Source: Bradyrhizobium sp. MOS003
GTDB lineage: Bacteria; Pseudomonadota; Alphaproteobacteria; Rhizobiales; Xanthobacteraceae
DNA: 64,000 nt
Reading direction: 5' to 3'
NCBI RefSeq assembly: GCF_003020125.1
Contig: NZ_PYFW01000008.1
Location: 186,001 to 250,000, forward strand
Positions 25,054 through 32,549 of this stretch are shown here, one piece after another. How positions within the stretch are numbered: position 1 is the stretch's first letter; the number at the start of each line of letters is the position of its first letter. Below the pieces are notes generated by a model. The model made no database searches. It had not been told where the DNA came from and was given only the letters and a program-made list of their open reading frames with translations. The position numbers and the translations under genes were made by a program.

Positions 25054-26238
25054 ATGGACGCCAAGGTGACGGAATTTTCCGCCGTGCGGACGGCGATGCA
25101 GCGTTACGTCGATCAGGAAATCATTCCGGGCGCATCCTGGGCCGTGCTGCGCGGGCGCGAATTGGTCGATCAGCAATGCGTCGGCTTTGCCGACCGCGAG
25201 GCCAATACGGCGCTCCGGCCCGACCATATCTTCCGCGCCTTCTCCAACACCAAGATCTTCGTCACCTGCGCGATCATGCTGCTGGTCGAGGAAAGCCGCA
25301 TCGGGCTCGATGACGCGGTCGAGACATTCCTGCCGCAGCTCGCTGGTCGCAAGGTGCTGAAGCCGGGCGCTTCGAGCCTTGCCGATGTCGAGCCGGCGAA
25401 GAGCCCGATCACGATCCGGCAGCTCCTGACCCACACCGCGGGCCTCAGCTACGGCATCTTCGATCCCGGCACGGTGCTGTTCAAAGGCTATAACGAAGCG
25501 CGCGTGCTCAATCCGCTGACGCCGCTCTCCGACATGATCGACAAGCTCGCCGATCTGCCGTTGTCCTATCATCCCGGCACGGCCTGGGAATATTCGGTGG
25601 CCACCGACGTGCTCGGCCGTATCGTGGAGGTGGTTTCCGGCCAGCCGCTCGATGCCTTCCTCAAGGCGCGCATCTTCGATGTCCTGGGCATGACCGACAC
25701 CGGCTTCCACGCTCTCGAAGCGCAGCAGGGCAGGCTGGTTGCGCTCTACACCGGTGCCGACGTGCTCGATCCCATGAAGCCGGGCCTCACGCGGGCCGAC
25801 AATCTGCCGTTTCCGCAAGCCTATCGGCGGCCGTTCCCGCGGCTCTCGGGCGGCGGCGGTCTGGTCTCGACCTTGCCCGACATGCTCGCGCTGGTCCGCG
25901 CGCTGCTGCCTGGTTCGGATGCGCTGCTGAAGCCGGAGACGCTGCGGCAGATGATGACGAACCAGCTCCCGGCAGGGCAGACCATCCGCTTCGCCAATCT
26001 CGGCCCGATCCCCGGCAAGGGTTTTGGCCTCGGAGGCGCCGTCACCTTTGCGCCGACGCCGTTTGATCCGCCGAACTCCACCGGCGAATTCCAGTGGGGC
26101 GGCCTTGCCGGCACCCATTGGTGGATTTGCCCGCAGGCCAATACCGCGGGCGTCCTGATGACCCAGCGTTACATGGGCTTCTGGAATCCGTTCTTCTTCG
26201 AGTTCAAGCGCCTGGCCTATCAGGCCGTCGGAGGCTGA
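25054..26238 (+). CDS. Serine hydrolase, beta-lactamase/esterase family
   Basis: A 394-residue class C beta-lactamase-like enzyme. The S-x-x-K motif is SNTK at about residues 64-67 (FRAFSNTKIF). The second motif is YSVATDVLGRIVE (tyrosine near 180). The third region contains GGAVTFAP and AGTHWWICPQ near the end. No signal peptide is seen. It resembles EstB-type esterases. ATG 25054 follows GGGGGAGA; the long upstream in-frame extension overlaps the GNAT gene and is rejected. Substrate unknown; it is the second such hydrolase in the window, and the two share only the fold. Confidence 0.88.
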   Translation: MDAKVTEFSAVRTAMQRYVDQEIIPGASWAVLRGRELVDQQCVGFADREANTALRPDHIFRAFSNTKIFVTCAIMLLVEESRIGLDDAVETFLPQLAGRKVLKPGASSLADVEPAKSPITIRQLLTHTAGLSYGIFDPGTVLFKGYNEARVLNPLTPLSDMIDKLADLPLSYHPGTAWEYSVATDVLGRIVEVVSGQPLDAFLKARIFDVLGMTDTGFHALEAQQGRLVALYTGADVLDPMKPGLTRADNLPFPQAYRRPFPRLSGGGGLVSTLPDMLALVRALLPGSDALLKPETLRQMMTNQLPAGQTIRFANLGPIPGKGFGLGGAVTFAPTPFDPPNSTGEFQWGGLAGTHWWICPQANTAGVLMTQRYMGFWNPFFFEFKRLAYQAVGG

Positions 26239-26332
26239 CGCGAAAAAAATCACGCTGCCCGCGAATCCTTTCCGGCCGGCGCGCCCTCTTGATGGTCGAG
26301 GCATTGGGCCTCGGCTCATCTCGGAGGATGCA

Positions 26333-26542
26333 ATGGCATTTTACAGGAAAAACATCGGCGGCCTGCACCAGGCGGTGCGGATCTCCTTGGGCGTGGCGGT
26401 GGTGATCGCGGCATTCGTTTATCTGGCGGGTGCGACCGCGTGGCTGGTCGCGCTCGGCGGCGTCGGCTTCGCGCTGACCGGCCTTGTCGGTTATTGCCCG
26501 ATGTGCGCGATGGCAGGTATTGGGCGAGGGGACGTGTCGTGA
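26333..26542 (+). CDS. DUF2892-family small membrane protein with CxxC
   Basis: A 69-residue inner-membrane protein of the DUF2892 (YgaP C-terminal-like) family: NIGGLHQAVRISLG, two hydrophobic helices (about 17-33 and 36-52), then GYCPMCAMAGI. The cysteines at 55 and 58 form a CxxC at the end of the second helix. CGGAGG precedes the ATG by four bases. Its stop overlaps the sigma-factor start by four bases (GTGA). Position in front of a sigma factor and an AhpD-like protein suggests a redox- or thiol-related role; that is inference. Confidence 0.85.
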   Translation: MAFYRKNIGGLHQAVRISLGVAVVIAAFVYLAGATAWLVALGGVGFALTGLVGYCPMCAMAGIGRGDVS

Positions 26543-27060
26543 GCGCGGCTGTGATCTCACCAAAGCTGTTCGAGTCCGCCCGGCTCGGCGACCCCCATGC
26601 GATCGCCTCGCTGCTCGAGACGGCACATCCGGACATCCGCCGCTATGCCCGTGCGACGTGCCGCAGCTCGGCGGATGCCGAGGATGCGGCGCAGGAAGCG
26701 TTGTGGATCCTGTTCCGTCGCGTCGGCACCATCCGCTCCTGGCTCGCGTTTTCGGCGTGGCTGTTCAGCGTCGTCCGCCGCGAATGCCTGCGGCTGGCGC
26801 GCAGAGCAGGCCTCGCGCCTGATATTGATGACGCTGCGGCCGAAGCGCTGCTGTTGACGCGTCCTGAAAACGATCTGCGGATCGACGTGGCCGCGGCCTT
26901 CGAGGCGCTGCCGCCGCACTATCGCGATGTCGCGCTGATGCGCGACGTCAAGGAGATGACCATTGATGAAATCGCCGACGCAATTGGTGCGACCCGGCAA
27001 ACCGTAAAGGCGCGCCTGCATCGCGCCCGCGCCTTGATGCGCGAATATCTGACGAGGTGA
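26539..27060 (+). CDS. ECF-type RNA polymerase sigma factor
   Basis: A 173-residue sigma factor of group 4. Region 2 is DIRRYARATCRSSADAEDAAQEALWILFRR, with the core-binding and -10-recognising helices. Region 4 is LPPHYRDVALMRDVKEMTIDEIADAIGATRQTVKARLHRARALM, a clear -35-recognising helix-turn-helix. The start is GTG 26539, overlapping the DUF2892 stop. There is no zinc-finger anti-sigma gene next to it and no C-terminal SnoaL extension, so it is not a standard ECF41 protein. The AhpD-like gene follows after three bases. Confidence 0.94.
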   Translation: MSAAVISPKLFESARLGDPHAIASLLETAHPDIRRYARATCRSSADAEDAAQEALWILFRRVGTIRSWLAFSAWLFSVVRRECLRLARRAGLAPDIDDAAAEALLLTRPENDLRIDVAAAFEALPPHYRDVALMRDVKEMTIDEIADAIGATRQTVKARLHRARALMREYLTR

Positions 27061-27063
27061 GCC

Positions 27064-27408
27064 ATGACCGATTATCAAAGCCCTGACGATCTCAAGTCGG
27101 TCCCGGCGTTCGCAGCCCTCGCGCCGGTCGAGGCCAAGGCGTTCCTGGCCTTCAACCATGCGGTCGAGCGCAAGGACGGATTGATTCCGCCGAAATACCG
27201 CGAGCTGATCTCGCTCGCGGTTGCCCTCACCACGCAGTGTGCCTATTGCCTGGACGTGCATACGGCGGCAGCCGCCAAGGCCGGTGCCTCCCGGGAAGAA
27301 GTTGCAGAAGCCGCAATGATCGCGGCGGCTGTCCGGGCTGGCGGCACGCTCGGCCATGCATTGCTGGCGCAGCGTCTGTTTGAACGCCATCGCGACAAGA
27401 CGTTATAG
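27064..27408 (+). CDS. AhpD-like/carboxymuconolactone decarboxylase family protein
   Basis: A 114-residue all-helical protein with the complete AhpD motif E-x11-C-x2-C-x3-H: Glu47, Cys59, Cys62 and His66 (TTQCAYCLDVHTAAAAKAG). AhpD-type proteins use this pair in peroxidase or disulfide chemistry, so alkylhydroperoxidase activity is more likely than decarboxylation. It is the third gene of the DUF2892-ECF sigma-AhpD operon, three bases after the sigma stop. It may report or repair oxidative damage for the sigma factor. Confidence 0.92.
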   Translation: MTDYQSPDDLKSVPAFAALAPVEAKAFLAFNHAVERKDGLIPPKYRELISLAVALTTQCAYCLDVHTAAAAKAGASREEVAEAAMIAAAVRAGGTLGHALLAQRLFERHRDKTL

Positions 27409-27451
27409 GTCTTCGGGCGCATGAGGACATCGACCATGACGGACGCGTAAC

Positions 27452-28117
27452 TTGCCAAACTATCTCGGCCTCGACGGATTTCGCCTTGGCTGGGTTGCGG
27501 CCTGGATCAACGAGCGCGGCGATCATGGCTTCGATTATTCGCCGGGCCTGACGCGCCTGCTCGCAATGCCGCATGCGCGAGCGATGATCGACATGCCGAT
27601 CGGATTGAATCCGGCCGGCTATCGCGCCTGCGACCTGCGTGCGCGCGAGCTGATTGGCCCCGCCGTGTTTCTCGGTGCGCGGCGGGATCTCTGGACGTTC
27701 ACCGACATGGCTGAAGCCAACCGTTACTACTGGACGCAGGAGGGCAAGGGCAGGGGTGTGTCGGCGCAGCTATGGAATATCAGGGACAAGATCAGGGAAG
27801 TCGACGATGTCATGACGCCGGCGCGGCAGGCGACGATCGGCGAAGCGCATCCGGAGTTGATTTTCTGGAATCTTGCCGGACGAGTACGGCTCGCGAACAA
27901 GACATCGGTGCAAGGCCGCGAGCAGCGCCTTGCGCTGCTGAGAGATCGGGGTTTCACTGAGGTCGCGAGATGGTTGGCGCTTCGCCACGGCACCGGCATC
28001 GGTCGCGACGATCTCATCGACGCCTGTGCCTGCGCAGTGGCGGCGCGCGACAGCACACAGCGTGTCGGCGGCGAGGAGATCGATACCCGCGGATTGCGGA
28101 TGGAGATCAATTATTGA
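27452..28117 (+). CDS. DUF429-family protein, predicted RNase H-like nuclease fold
   Basis: A 221-residue DUF429 member. The opening YLGLDGFRLGWVAAW is the family's first strand pair with an acidic residue, and MIDMPIGLNPAGYRACDLRARELIG follows. FLGARRDLWTF, GEAHPELIFWNLAG and GRDDLIDACACAVAAR complete the pattern. The fold is related to RNase H/RuvC, with Asp and Glu that could hold metal, but no activity is proven. An in-frame stop at 27437 forces the start into TTG 27452, which has a weak ribosome site, so the start is the least certain part. Confidence 0.8.
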   Translation: MPNYLGLDGFRLGWVAAWINERGDHGFDYSPGLTRLLAMPHARAMIDMPIGLNPAGYRACDLRARELIGPAVFLGARRDLWTFTDMAEANRYYWTQEGKGRGVSAQLWNIRDKIREVDDVMTPARQATIGEAHPELIFWNLAGRVRLANKTSVQGREQRLALLRDRGFTEVARWLALRHGTGIGRDDLIDACACAVAARDSTQRVGGEEIDTRGLRMEINY

Positions 28118-28230
28118 GAGCGAGGGGTCGGTCCAGTTCGGGAAAAAGCGGCAATTTATTTGAAGCATGCAGGAACTGGCGCCGGTCGATCCGCGTTCCC
28201 GTCCGAACAGATGCCGGGGAAGCTCTTGCG

Positions 28231-28374
28231 ATGAATGATGCCAGTCAGTTCGCCACTGCGATGCTCGCGCTCGTTTTCACTGGAGCACTTCTCGTCACCG
28301 GCCAGCTCTTCATCGAGCAACGCGCACAGCGTGACGTCGCCTACACCAGCGGGCACGTGTTGCGGCCGATGTGA
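28231..28374 (+). CDS. Small single-pass membrane protein (47 residues)
   Basis: A short gene with a good start: ATG 28231 is preceded by GGGGAA with nine bases spacing. The product has one hydrophobic helix, TAMLALVFTGALLVTGQLF, then a charged tail (EQRAQRDVAYTSGHVLRPM). No family is recognised. It lies in a 365-base gap between the DUF429 and glutathione transferase genes. Evidence is the ribosome site plus a plausible transmembrane segment; it could also be chance. Confidence 0.45.
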   Translation: MNDASQFATAMLALVFTGALLVTGQLFIEQRAQRDVAYTSGHVLRPM

Positions 28375-28482
28375 CGGGCTGGCTGCACGGGCATTGAACT
28401 GACAACTGCTCGGCCTTGCGCCGTCGGCCGGCTGGCCTAGACTAGGCGGCGTTTCACCAACGCAGCCGCAGCCGGAGTGCCG

Positions 28483-29187
28483 ATGTCTGATCTCGCCGCC
28501 TTTCCCGTCACCAAGCGCTGGCCCGCCAAACATCCCGAACTGCTCCAGCTCTATTCGCTGCCGACGCCGAACGGCGTCAAGGTCTCGATCATGCTGGAAG
28601 AGATAGGGCTGCCCTACGAAGTCCATCTCGTCGACTTCGGCAAGGACGACCAGAAGACGGCGGAATTCCTCTCGCTCAACCCGAACGGCAAGATTCCGGC
28701 GATCATCGATCCCAACGGACCCGGCGGCAGGCCGCTGCCGCTGTTCGAGTCCGGGGCGATCTTGCAATATCTCGCGGAGAAAACCGGCAAGCTTCTGCCC
28801 GAGGACGCCGCGCGCCGCTACCAGACCATCCAGTGGGTGCACTTCCAGATGGGCGGCATCGGGCCGATGTTCGGCCAGGTCGGCTTCTTCCACAAGTTCG
28901 CCGGCAAGGATTTCGAGGACAAGCGGCCCCGCGATCGCTACGTCGCTGAAGCCAAGCGCCTGCTCGGCGTGATGGAAGCGCATCTGGCTGGTCGGCAATG
29001 GTTCATGGATGATGACTACACCATCGCCGACGTCTCCATGCTCGGCTGGGTGCGCAATCTCATCGGTTTCTACGGCGCCGGCGATCTGGTCGAATTCAGC
29101 CAGTTCAAATCGGTCGGTACCTGGCTCGAACGCGGGCTGGCGCGCCCGGCGGCGCAGCGTGGGTTGAACATTCCACCGCGGCCGTGA
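28483..29187 (+). CDS. Glutathione S-transferase family protein (YfcG/Nu-class-like)
   Basis: A 234-residue transferase. The N-terminal thioredoxin-like domain reads LQLYSLPTPNGVKVSIMLEEIGLPYEVHLVDFG, with the threonine/asparagine (TPNG) active-site pattern of the Nu class. NPNGKIPAI and LFESGAILQYLAEKTG bind glutathione. The helical domain carries RYQTIQWVHFQMGGIGPMFGQ, a segment shared with YfcG-type disulfide-bond oxidoreductases. ATG 28483 is used; a GTG two codons upstream is possible. It is convergent with the csaA gene, four bases away. Role: glutathione-linked redox or detoxification. Confidence 0.92.
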   Translation: MSDLAAFPVTKRWPAKHPELLQLYSLPTPNGVKVSIMLEEIGLPYEVHLVDFGKDDQKTAEFLSLNPNGKIPAIIDPNGPGGRPLPLFESGAILQYLAEKTGKLLPEDAARRYQTIQWVHFQMGGIGPMFGQVGFFHKFAGKDFEDKRPRDRYVAEAKRLLGVMEAHLAGRQWFMDDDYTIADVSMLGWVRNLIGFYGAGDLVEFSQFKSVGTWLERGLARPAAQRGLNIPPRP

Positions 29188-29191
29188 GAGA

Positions 29192-29563
29192 TCAAAACAG
29201 CCGTCCCCCGTTTGGCACCGGCTTGCTCGGCTGCACCAGCACGACCTTGCCCTCGGCACCGGGGAAGCCGAGCGTCAGCACTTCGGAAATGACCGGTCCG
29301 ATCTGGCGCGGCGGGAAGTTGACCACGGCGGCGACCTGTTGTCCCACCAGGGTATCGAGCGGATGGTTCTCGGTGATCTGGGCCGAACTCTTGCGCACCC
29401 CGATCACCGGGCCGAAGTCGATCCACAGCCGGAAGGCCGGCTTGCGTGCCTCCGGAAACGGCTTTGCATCGACGACGGTGCCTACGCGGATATCGACCGC
29501 GAGGAAGCTGTTGAAGTCGATGGTCGGCGTGGCGGCGGCTGCGGGATCGTGGGTGACGTGCAT
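29192..29563 (-). CDS. csaA: CsaA-type tRNA-binding-domain protein (export chaperone-like)
   Basis: A 123-residue single EMAP/tRNA-binding OB-fold protein. The core reads FLAVDIRVGTVVDAKPFPEARKPAFRLWIDFG, KKSSAQIT-like RKSSAQITENH, and VVNFPPRQIGPVISEVLTLGF, which together identify CsaA. Members form dimers that bind tRNA or act as secretion chaperones in Bacillus. ATG 29563 gives a normal-length protein; the frame's upstream extension of 28 codons is rejected. It is divergent from the Spx/ArsC-like gene. Confidence 0.88.
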   Translation of the reverse strand: MHVTHDPAAAATPTIDFNSFLAVDIRVGTVVDAKPFPEARKPAFRLWIDFGPVIGVRKSSAQITENHPLDTLVGQQVAAVVNFPPRQIGPVISEVLTLGFPGAEGKVVLVQPSKPVPNGGRLF

Positions 29564-29661
29564 GGGGTGTCCGTTCGGCGTTGGCGTTCGCAATATTGTC
29601 GCGCGAGGCGGAGTTTCGTACAACGCTGCGAACATCACGAAGGCCATGCGCGAGGAACATC

Positions 29662-30015
29662 TTGTCCACCACCATCTACGGCATCAAAAACTGCGACACC
29701 ATGAAGAAGGCGCGCGCCTGGCTCGACACCCATGGGGTCGCGTATGAATTCCACGACTACAAGGCGTTAGGCGTGGACAAAGACAAGCTCAAGCAGTGGA
29801 GCGACAAGGTCGGCTGGGAGATGCTGCTCAACCGCGCCGGCACGACCTTCAAGAAGCTGCCCGATTCCGACAAGGAAGGTGTCACCGAGAAGAAGGCGCT
29901 GGCACTGATGCTAGCGCAACCATCGATGATCAAGCGGCCGGTGCTGGAGATCGGCGGCAAGCTGCTGGTCGGCTTCAAGCCGGACATCTATGCCAAGGAC
30001 GTCAAATCGCACTGA
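29662..30015 (+). CDS. ArsC/Spx-family (YffB-like) thioredoxin-fold protein
   Basis: A 117-residue arsenate-reductase-like protein. IYGIKNCDTMKKARAWL has a single cysteine at residue 11 in the position of the ArsC nucleophile. EFHDYKALGVDKDKL and NRAGTTFKKLPD follow, then IKRPVLEIGGKLLVGFKPD. There is no second cysteine as in CxxC Spx proteins, so it belongs to the YffB/ArsC-like group, with glutathione-linked reductase activity suggested for relatives. The likely start is TTG 29662 after GAGGAA; no ATG lies at a sensible point. Confidence 0.85.
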   Translation: MSTTIYGIKNCDTMKKARAWLDTHGVAYEFHDYKALGVDKDKLKQWSDKVGWEMLLNRAGTTFKKLPDSDKEGVTEKKALALMLAQPSMIKRPVLEIGGKLLVGFKPDIYAKDVKSH

Positions 30016-30018
30016 AGG

Positions 30019-30699
30019 TCAGTTGAGCTCGACGGTCTCGGTGGCGACGGCGGGACCGGACGAGTCGGCGAACTCGACAACGTCAGCGGCCGCGATGCGG
30101 CCGGGTGCGCGGTGGAACAGGTCGCGTTCGATCACGGCGCGCAGCTTTGGGCGCGGAAGCGCGTCATTTCCGCGCATCAGATTCTTGATCTCGAAGCCGC
30201 CGTCCTCGCAGAAAGTCTTGAGCGAGGCGATGATGTGGCAGACCTTGCCGTCGGTCTGGAACGGTAGCAGCAGCCGTTCGTAGGCGACCACGCGACCGTA
30301 GATGTCGTCAACGTCGGCAATGCTGTAGACCGGCAGTCCGCGCGCCGCGCATTCATAATAGATCGGCATCACGAAAGGCGCGAGGCGCGGCCCGATATAG
30401 TCGTCGAGCAGCACGCCCTTGCCGGTATGGCCGTAGGCGCGGGAGATGCGCGTGCCTTCGCTCTGGATGGTGAGCTGCGGCTCCGGTGTCGAGGCATCCA
30501 CCGTATAGTAGATCAGATCGGACAATTCATCTTCGAGGCGCTCGGGCTGGTACTCCCAAATCGCCGGCGCGCTCTGCTGGCGCGCATAAAGTCGCAGCCA
30601 CGTGTTCAGTAGATCACGCTGCCTGATCGACTTGACGACGGAGGGAGCGGAGCTTGCGAAATTCAAAACAATATTCCCGGCAGTTCGAAACCCGCGCAT
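30019..30699 (-). CDS. PAS_5-like domain protein, unknown function
   Basis: A 226-residue protein. The pattern RDLLNTWLRLYARQQSAPAIWEYQPERLEDELSDLIYYTVD, then EGTRISRAYGHTGKGVLLDDYIGPRLAPFVMPIYYECAARGLPVYS and VAYERLLLPF, resembles the alphaproteobacterial PAS_5 family, in which a heme- or ligand-binding PAS fold is suspected. No output domain is attached. It is convergent with the Spx/ArsC-like gene (three bases apart) and divergent from the liv operon. The PAS call is from the overall pattern and is moderate. Confidence 0.65.
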   Translation of the reverse strand: MRGFRTAGNIVLNFASSAPSVVKSIRQRDLLNTWLRLYARQQSAPAIWEYQPERLEDELSDLIYYTVDASTPEPQLTIQSEGTRISRAYGHTGKGVLLDDYIGPRLAPFVMPIYYECAARGLPVYSIADVDDIYGRVVAYERLLLPFQTDGKVCHIIASLKTFCEDGGFEIKNLMRGNDALPRPKLRAVIERDLFHRAPGRIAAADVVEFADSSGPAVATETVELN

Positions 30700-31019
30700 G
30701 ATCCTCCCCGCGGGAAAATTTTCTATGAAGGCTGGCGCGCGGGCCGAAAGACCGTTAACGACGGCTTGACGACCGGTGTCTTGTGAACCGGGAGGCCGGG
30801 CAGGCGATACCGAAACGGGTCCGACTAAGGGAGCATAAGTCTCCCGGGCGGAGACCTGATCTGCTCAGCTTTCCGCCTTGCCTAACCCCCGTCACCTCCG
30901 GCATATTCCGCGCCCGGAGGCGACGTTTCGGGACAGGCTGCAAGGATAAGCTCCAAGGCCCCCGGAAAGCCGAAGCAACTAGGGATAGCCACGCTTTTTG
31001 CGGGCAGGGGGAAATCTGT
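30700..31019. other. 320-base intergenic region: divergent promoters and a structured livG leader
   Basis: No gene is supported here. Two hairpins lie on the livG side: GGGAG-CATAAGT-CTCCC (30829-30845) and CCTCCGG...CCGGAGG (30895-30920). AGGGGGAAA lies just before the TTG start of livG. The region must hold promoters for the PAS-like gene and the liv operon, but I cannot place -35/-10 boxes with confidence. Confidence 0.5.
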
Positions 31020-31775
31020 TTGGCCGATGAGTTTATTCTCGAAACGGAGGGCTTGAGCAAGGAGTTCGCGGGCTTCTTCGCCGTCCGCGACGTTGCGCTC
31101 AAGGTTCGCCGTGGCAGCATTCATGCGTTGATCGGCCCGAACGGGGCCGGCAAGACGACGTGCTTCAATCTTCTGACCAAGTTCCTGAAACCGTCTGCCG
31201 GAAAAATCCTCTACAAGGGGCAGGACATCACCGCGATGGCGCCCGCCGATGTGGCGCGCCTGGGGCTTGTTCGTTCGTTCCAGATTTCGGCGGTGTTTCC
31301 GCATCTCACCGCGCTGGAAAACGTCCGCGTCGCGCTTCAGCGCCAGCACGGCTCCTCGTTCGATTTCTGGCGCTCCAAGTCCGTGCTCAACCAATTCAAT
31401 GATCGCGCGCGCGATCTGTTGAACGACGTCGGTCTCAGCGAGTTTGCCAACACGCCCGCGGTCGAGATGCCCTATGGGCGCAAGCGCGCACTGGAGATCG
31501 CAACCACGCTTGCGCTCGACCCTGAGATGATGCTGCTGGACGAGCCGATGGCCGGCATGGGCCACGAAGACATCGACAAGATCGCGGCGCTGATCAAGCG
31601 CATCTCGGCGAAATACACCATCCTGATGGTCGAGCATAATCTAAGCGTCGTGGCCAACCTCTCCGACATCATCACCGTGCTGACGCGCGGGCAGGTGCTG
31701 GCGCAAGGCCATTACAGCGAGCTCACCAAGGACGAGCGCGTCAAGGAAGCCTATCTGGGAGCCGGTCATGCCTGA
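31020..31775 (+). CDS. livG: Branched-chain amino acid-type ABC transporter ATPase LivG
   Basis: A 251-residue ABC ATPase. Walker A is GPNGAGKTTCFNLL, the family signature is the LivG-type PYGRKRALEIA, and Walker B is MMLLDEPMAGMG. The D-loop/H region is EHNLSVVANLSD. TTG 31020 is chosen as start: a strong AGGGGGAAA site precedes it, and the upstream open frame from 30783 is leader. The gene overlaps livF by eight bases. Together with the binding protein, LivF, LivH and LivM it makes a complete high-affinity importer; the substrate could be leucine-type amino acids, amides or urea. Confidence 0.93.
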   Translation: MADEFILETEGLSKEFAGFFAVRDVALKVRRGSIHALIGPNGAGKTTCFNLLTKFLKPSAGKILYKGQDITAMAPADVARLGLVRSFQISAVFPHLTALENVRVALQRQHGSSFDFWRSKSVLNQFNDRARDLLNDVGLSEFANTPAVEMPYGRKRALEIATTLALDPEMMLLDEPMAGMGHEDIDKIAALIKRISAKYTILMVEHNLSVVANLSDIITVLTRGQVLAQGHYSELTKDERVKEAYLGAGHA

Positions 31776-32514
31776 CACTGCGATCGCCGAGGCTCCGGCC
31801 AAGGCTGCGACCGGCGGAAACATCCTCCAGGTCCGCAACCTCGAAGCCTGGTACGGCGAGTCCCACATCCTGCACGGGATCAACTTCGACGTGAACGCGG
31901 GCGAGGTCGTCACCCTGCTCGGACGTAACGGCGCCGGCAAGACGACGACGCTGAAGTCGATCATGGGCATCATCGGCAAGCGTACCGGCTCGGTGAAGTT
32001 CAACAATCAGGAGATCATCCGCGCGACCTCCGACAAGATCGCGCGCATGGGCATCGCATTCTGCCCGGAAGAGCGGGGCATATTCGCCAGTCTCGACGTG
32101 CGGGAGAATTTGCTGCTGCCGCCGGTGGTCCGCGAAGGCGGGCTGCCGCTCGACCAGATCTTCGATCTGTTCCCGAACCTGAAGGAACGCCTCAACAGCC
32201 AGGGCACAAAGCTGTCCGGTGGCGAGCAGCAGATGCTGGCGATCGCGCGCATCCTGCGCACGGGCGCGAGCTTCCTGATGCTGGACGAGCCGACCGAGGG
32301 CCTGGCGCCCGTTATCATCCAGCAGATCGGCCACACCATTGCGCGGCTCAAGAAGGAGGGCTTCACGATCCTCCTGGTCGAGCAGAATTTCCGCTTCGCA
32401 TCCACCGTCGCCGACCGCTACTATGTCGTCGAGCACGGCAAGATCATTGACGGATTTGCCAATGCGGATCTTGCCGCCAACATGGACAAGCTCCACACCT
32501 ATCTTGGTGTCTGA
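31768..32514 (+). CDS. livF: Branched-chain amino acid-type ABC transporter ATPase LivF
   Basis: A 248-residue ATPase of the LivF type. The opening LEAWYGESHILHGINFDV is characteristic. Walker A is GRNGAGKTTTLKS, the signature is LSGGEQQMLAIARIL, and Walker B is FLMLDEPTEGLAP. It heterodimerises with LivG to drive import. It begins inside the last codons of livG, so the two are translationally coupled. The binding-protein gene follows 35 bases later. Confidence 0.95.
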   Translation: MPDTAIAEAPAKAATGGNILQVRNLEAWYGESHILHGINFDVNAGEVVTLLGRNGAGKTTTLKSIMGIIGKRTGSVKFNNQEIIRATSDKIARMGIAFCPEERGIFASLDVRENLLLPPVVREGGLPLDQIFDLFPNLKERLNSQGTKLSGGEQQMLAIARILRTGASFLMLDEPTEGLAPVIIQQIGHTIARLKKEGFTILLVEQNFRFASTVADRYYVVEHGKIIDGFANADLAANMDKLHTYLGV

Positions 32515-32549
32515 TACTGCCAACGAGAAAATTCAAAAAGGAAAGTTGC

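Noticed and set aside
26239..26332. An autoregulated ECF promoter (GGAAC-type -35) before the DUF2892-sigma operon.
   Set aside because: Only loose matches such as CGAATCC occur and no consistent -10 partner at 16-18 bases; not strong enough to list.
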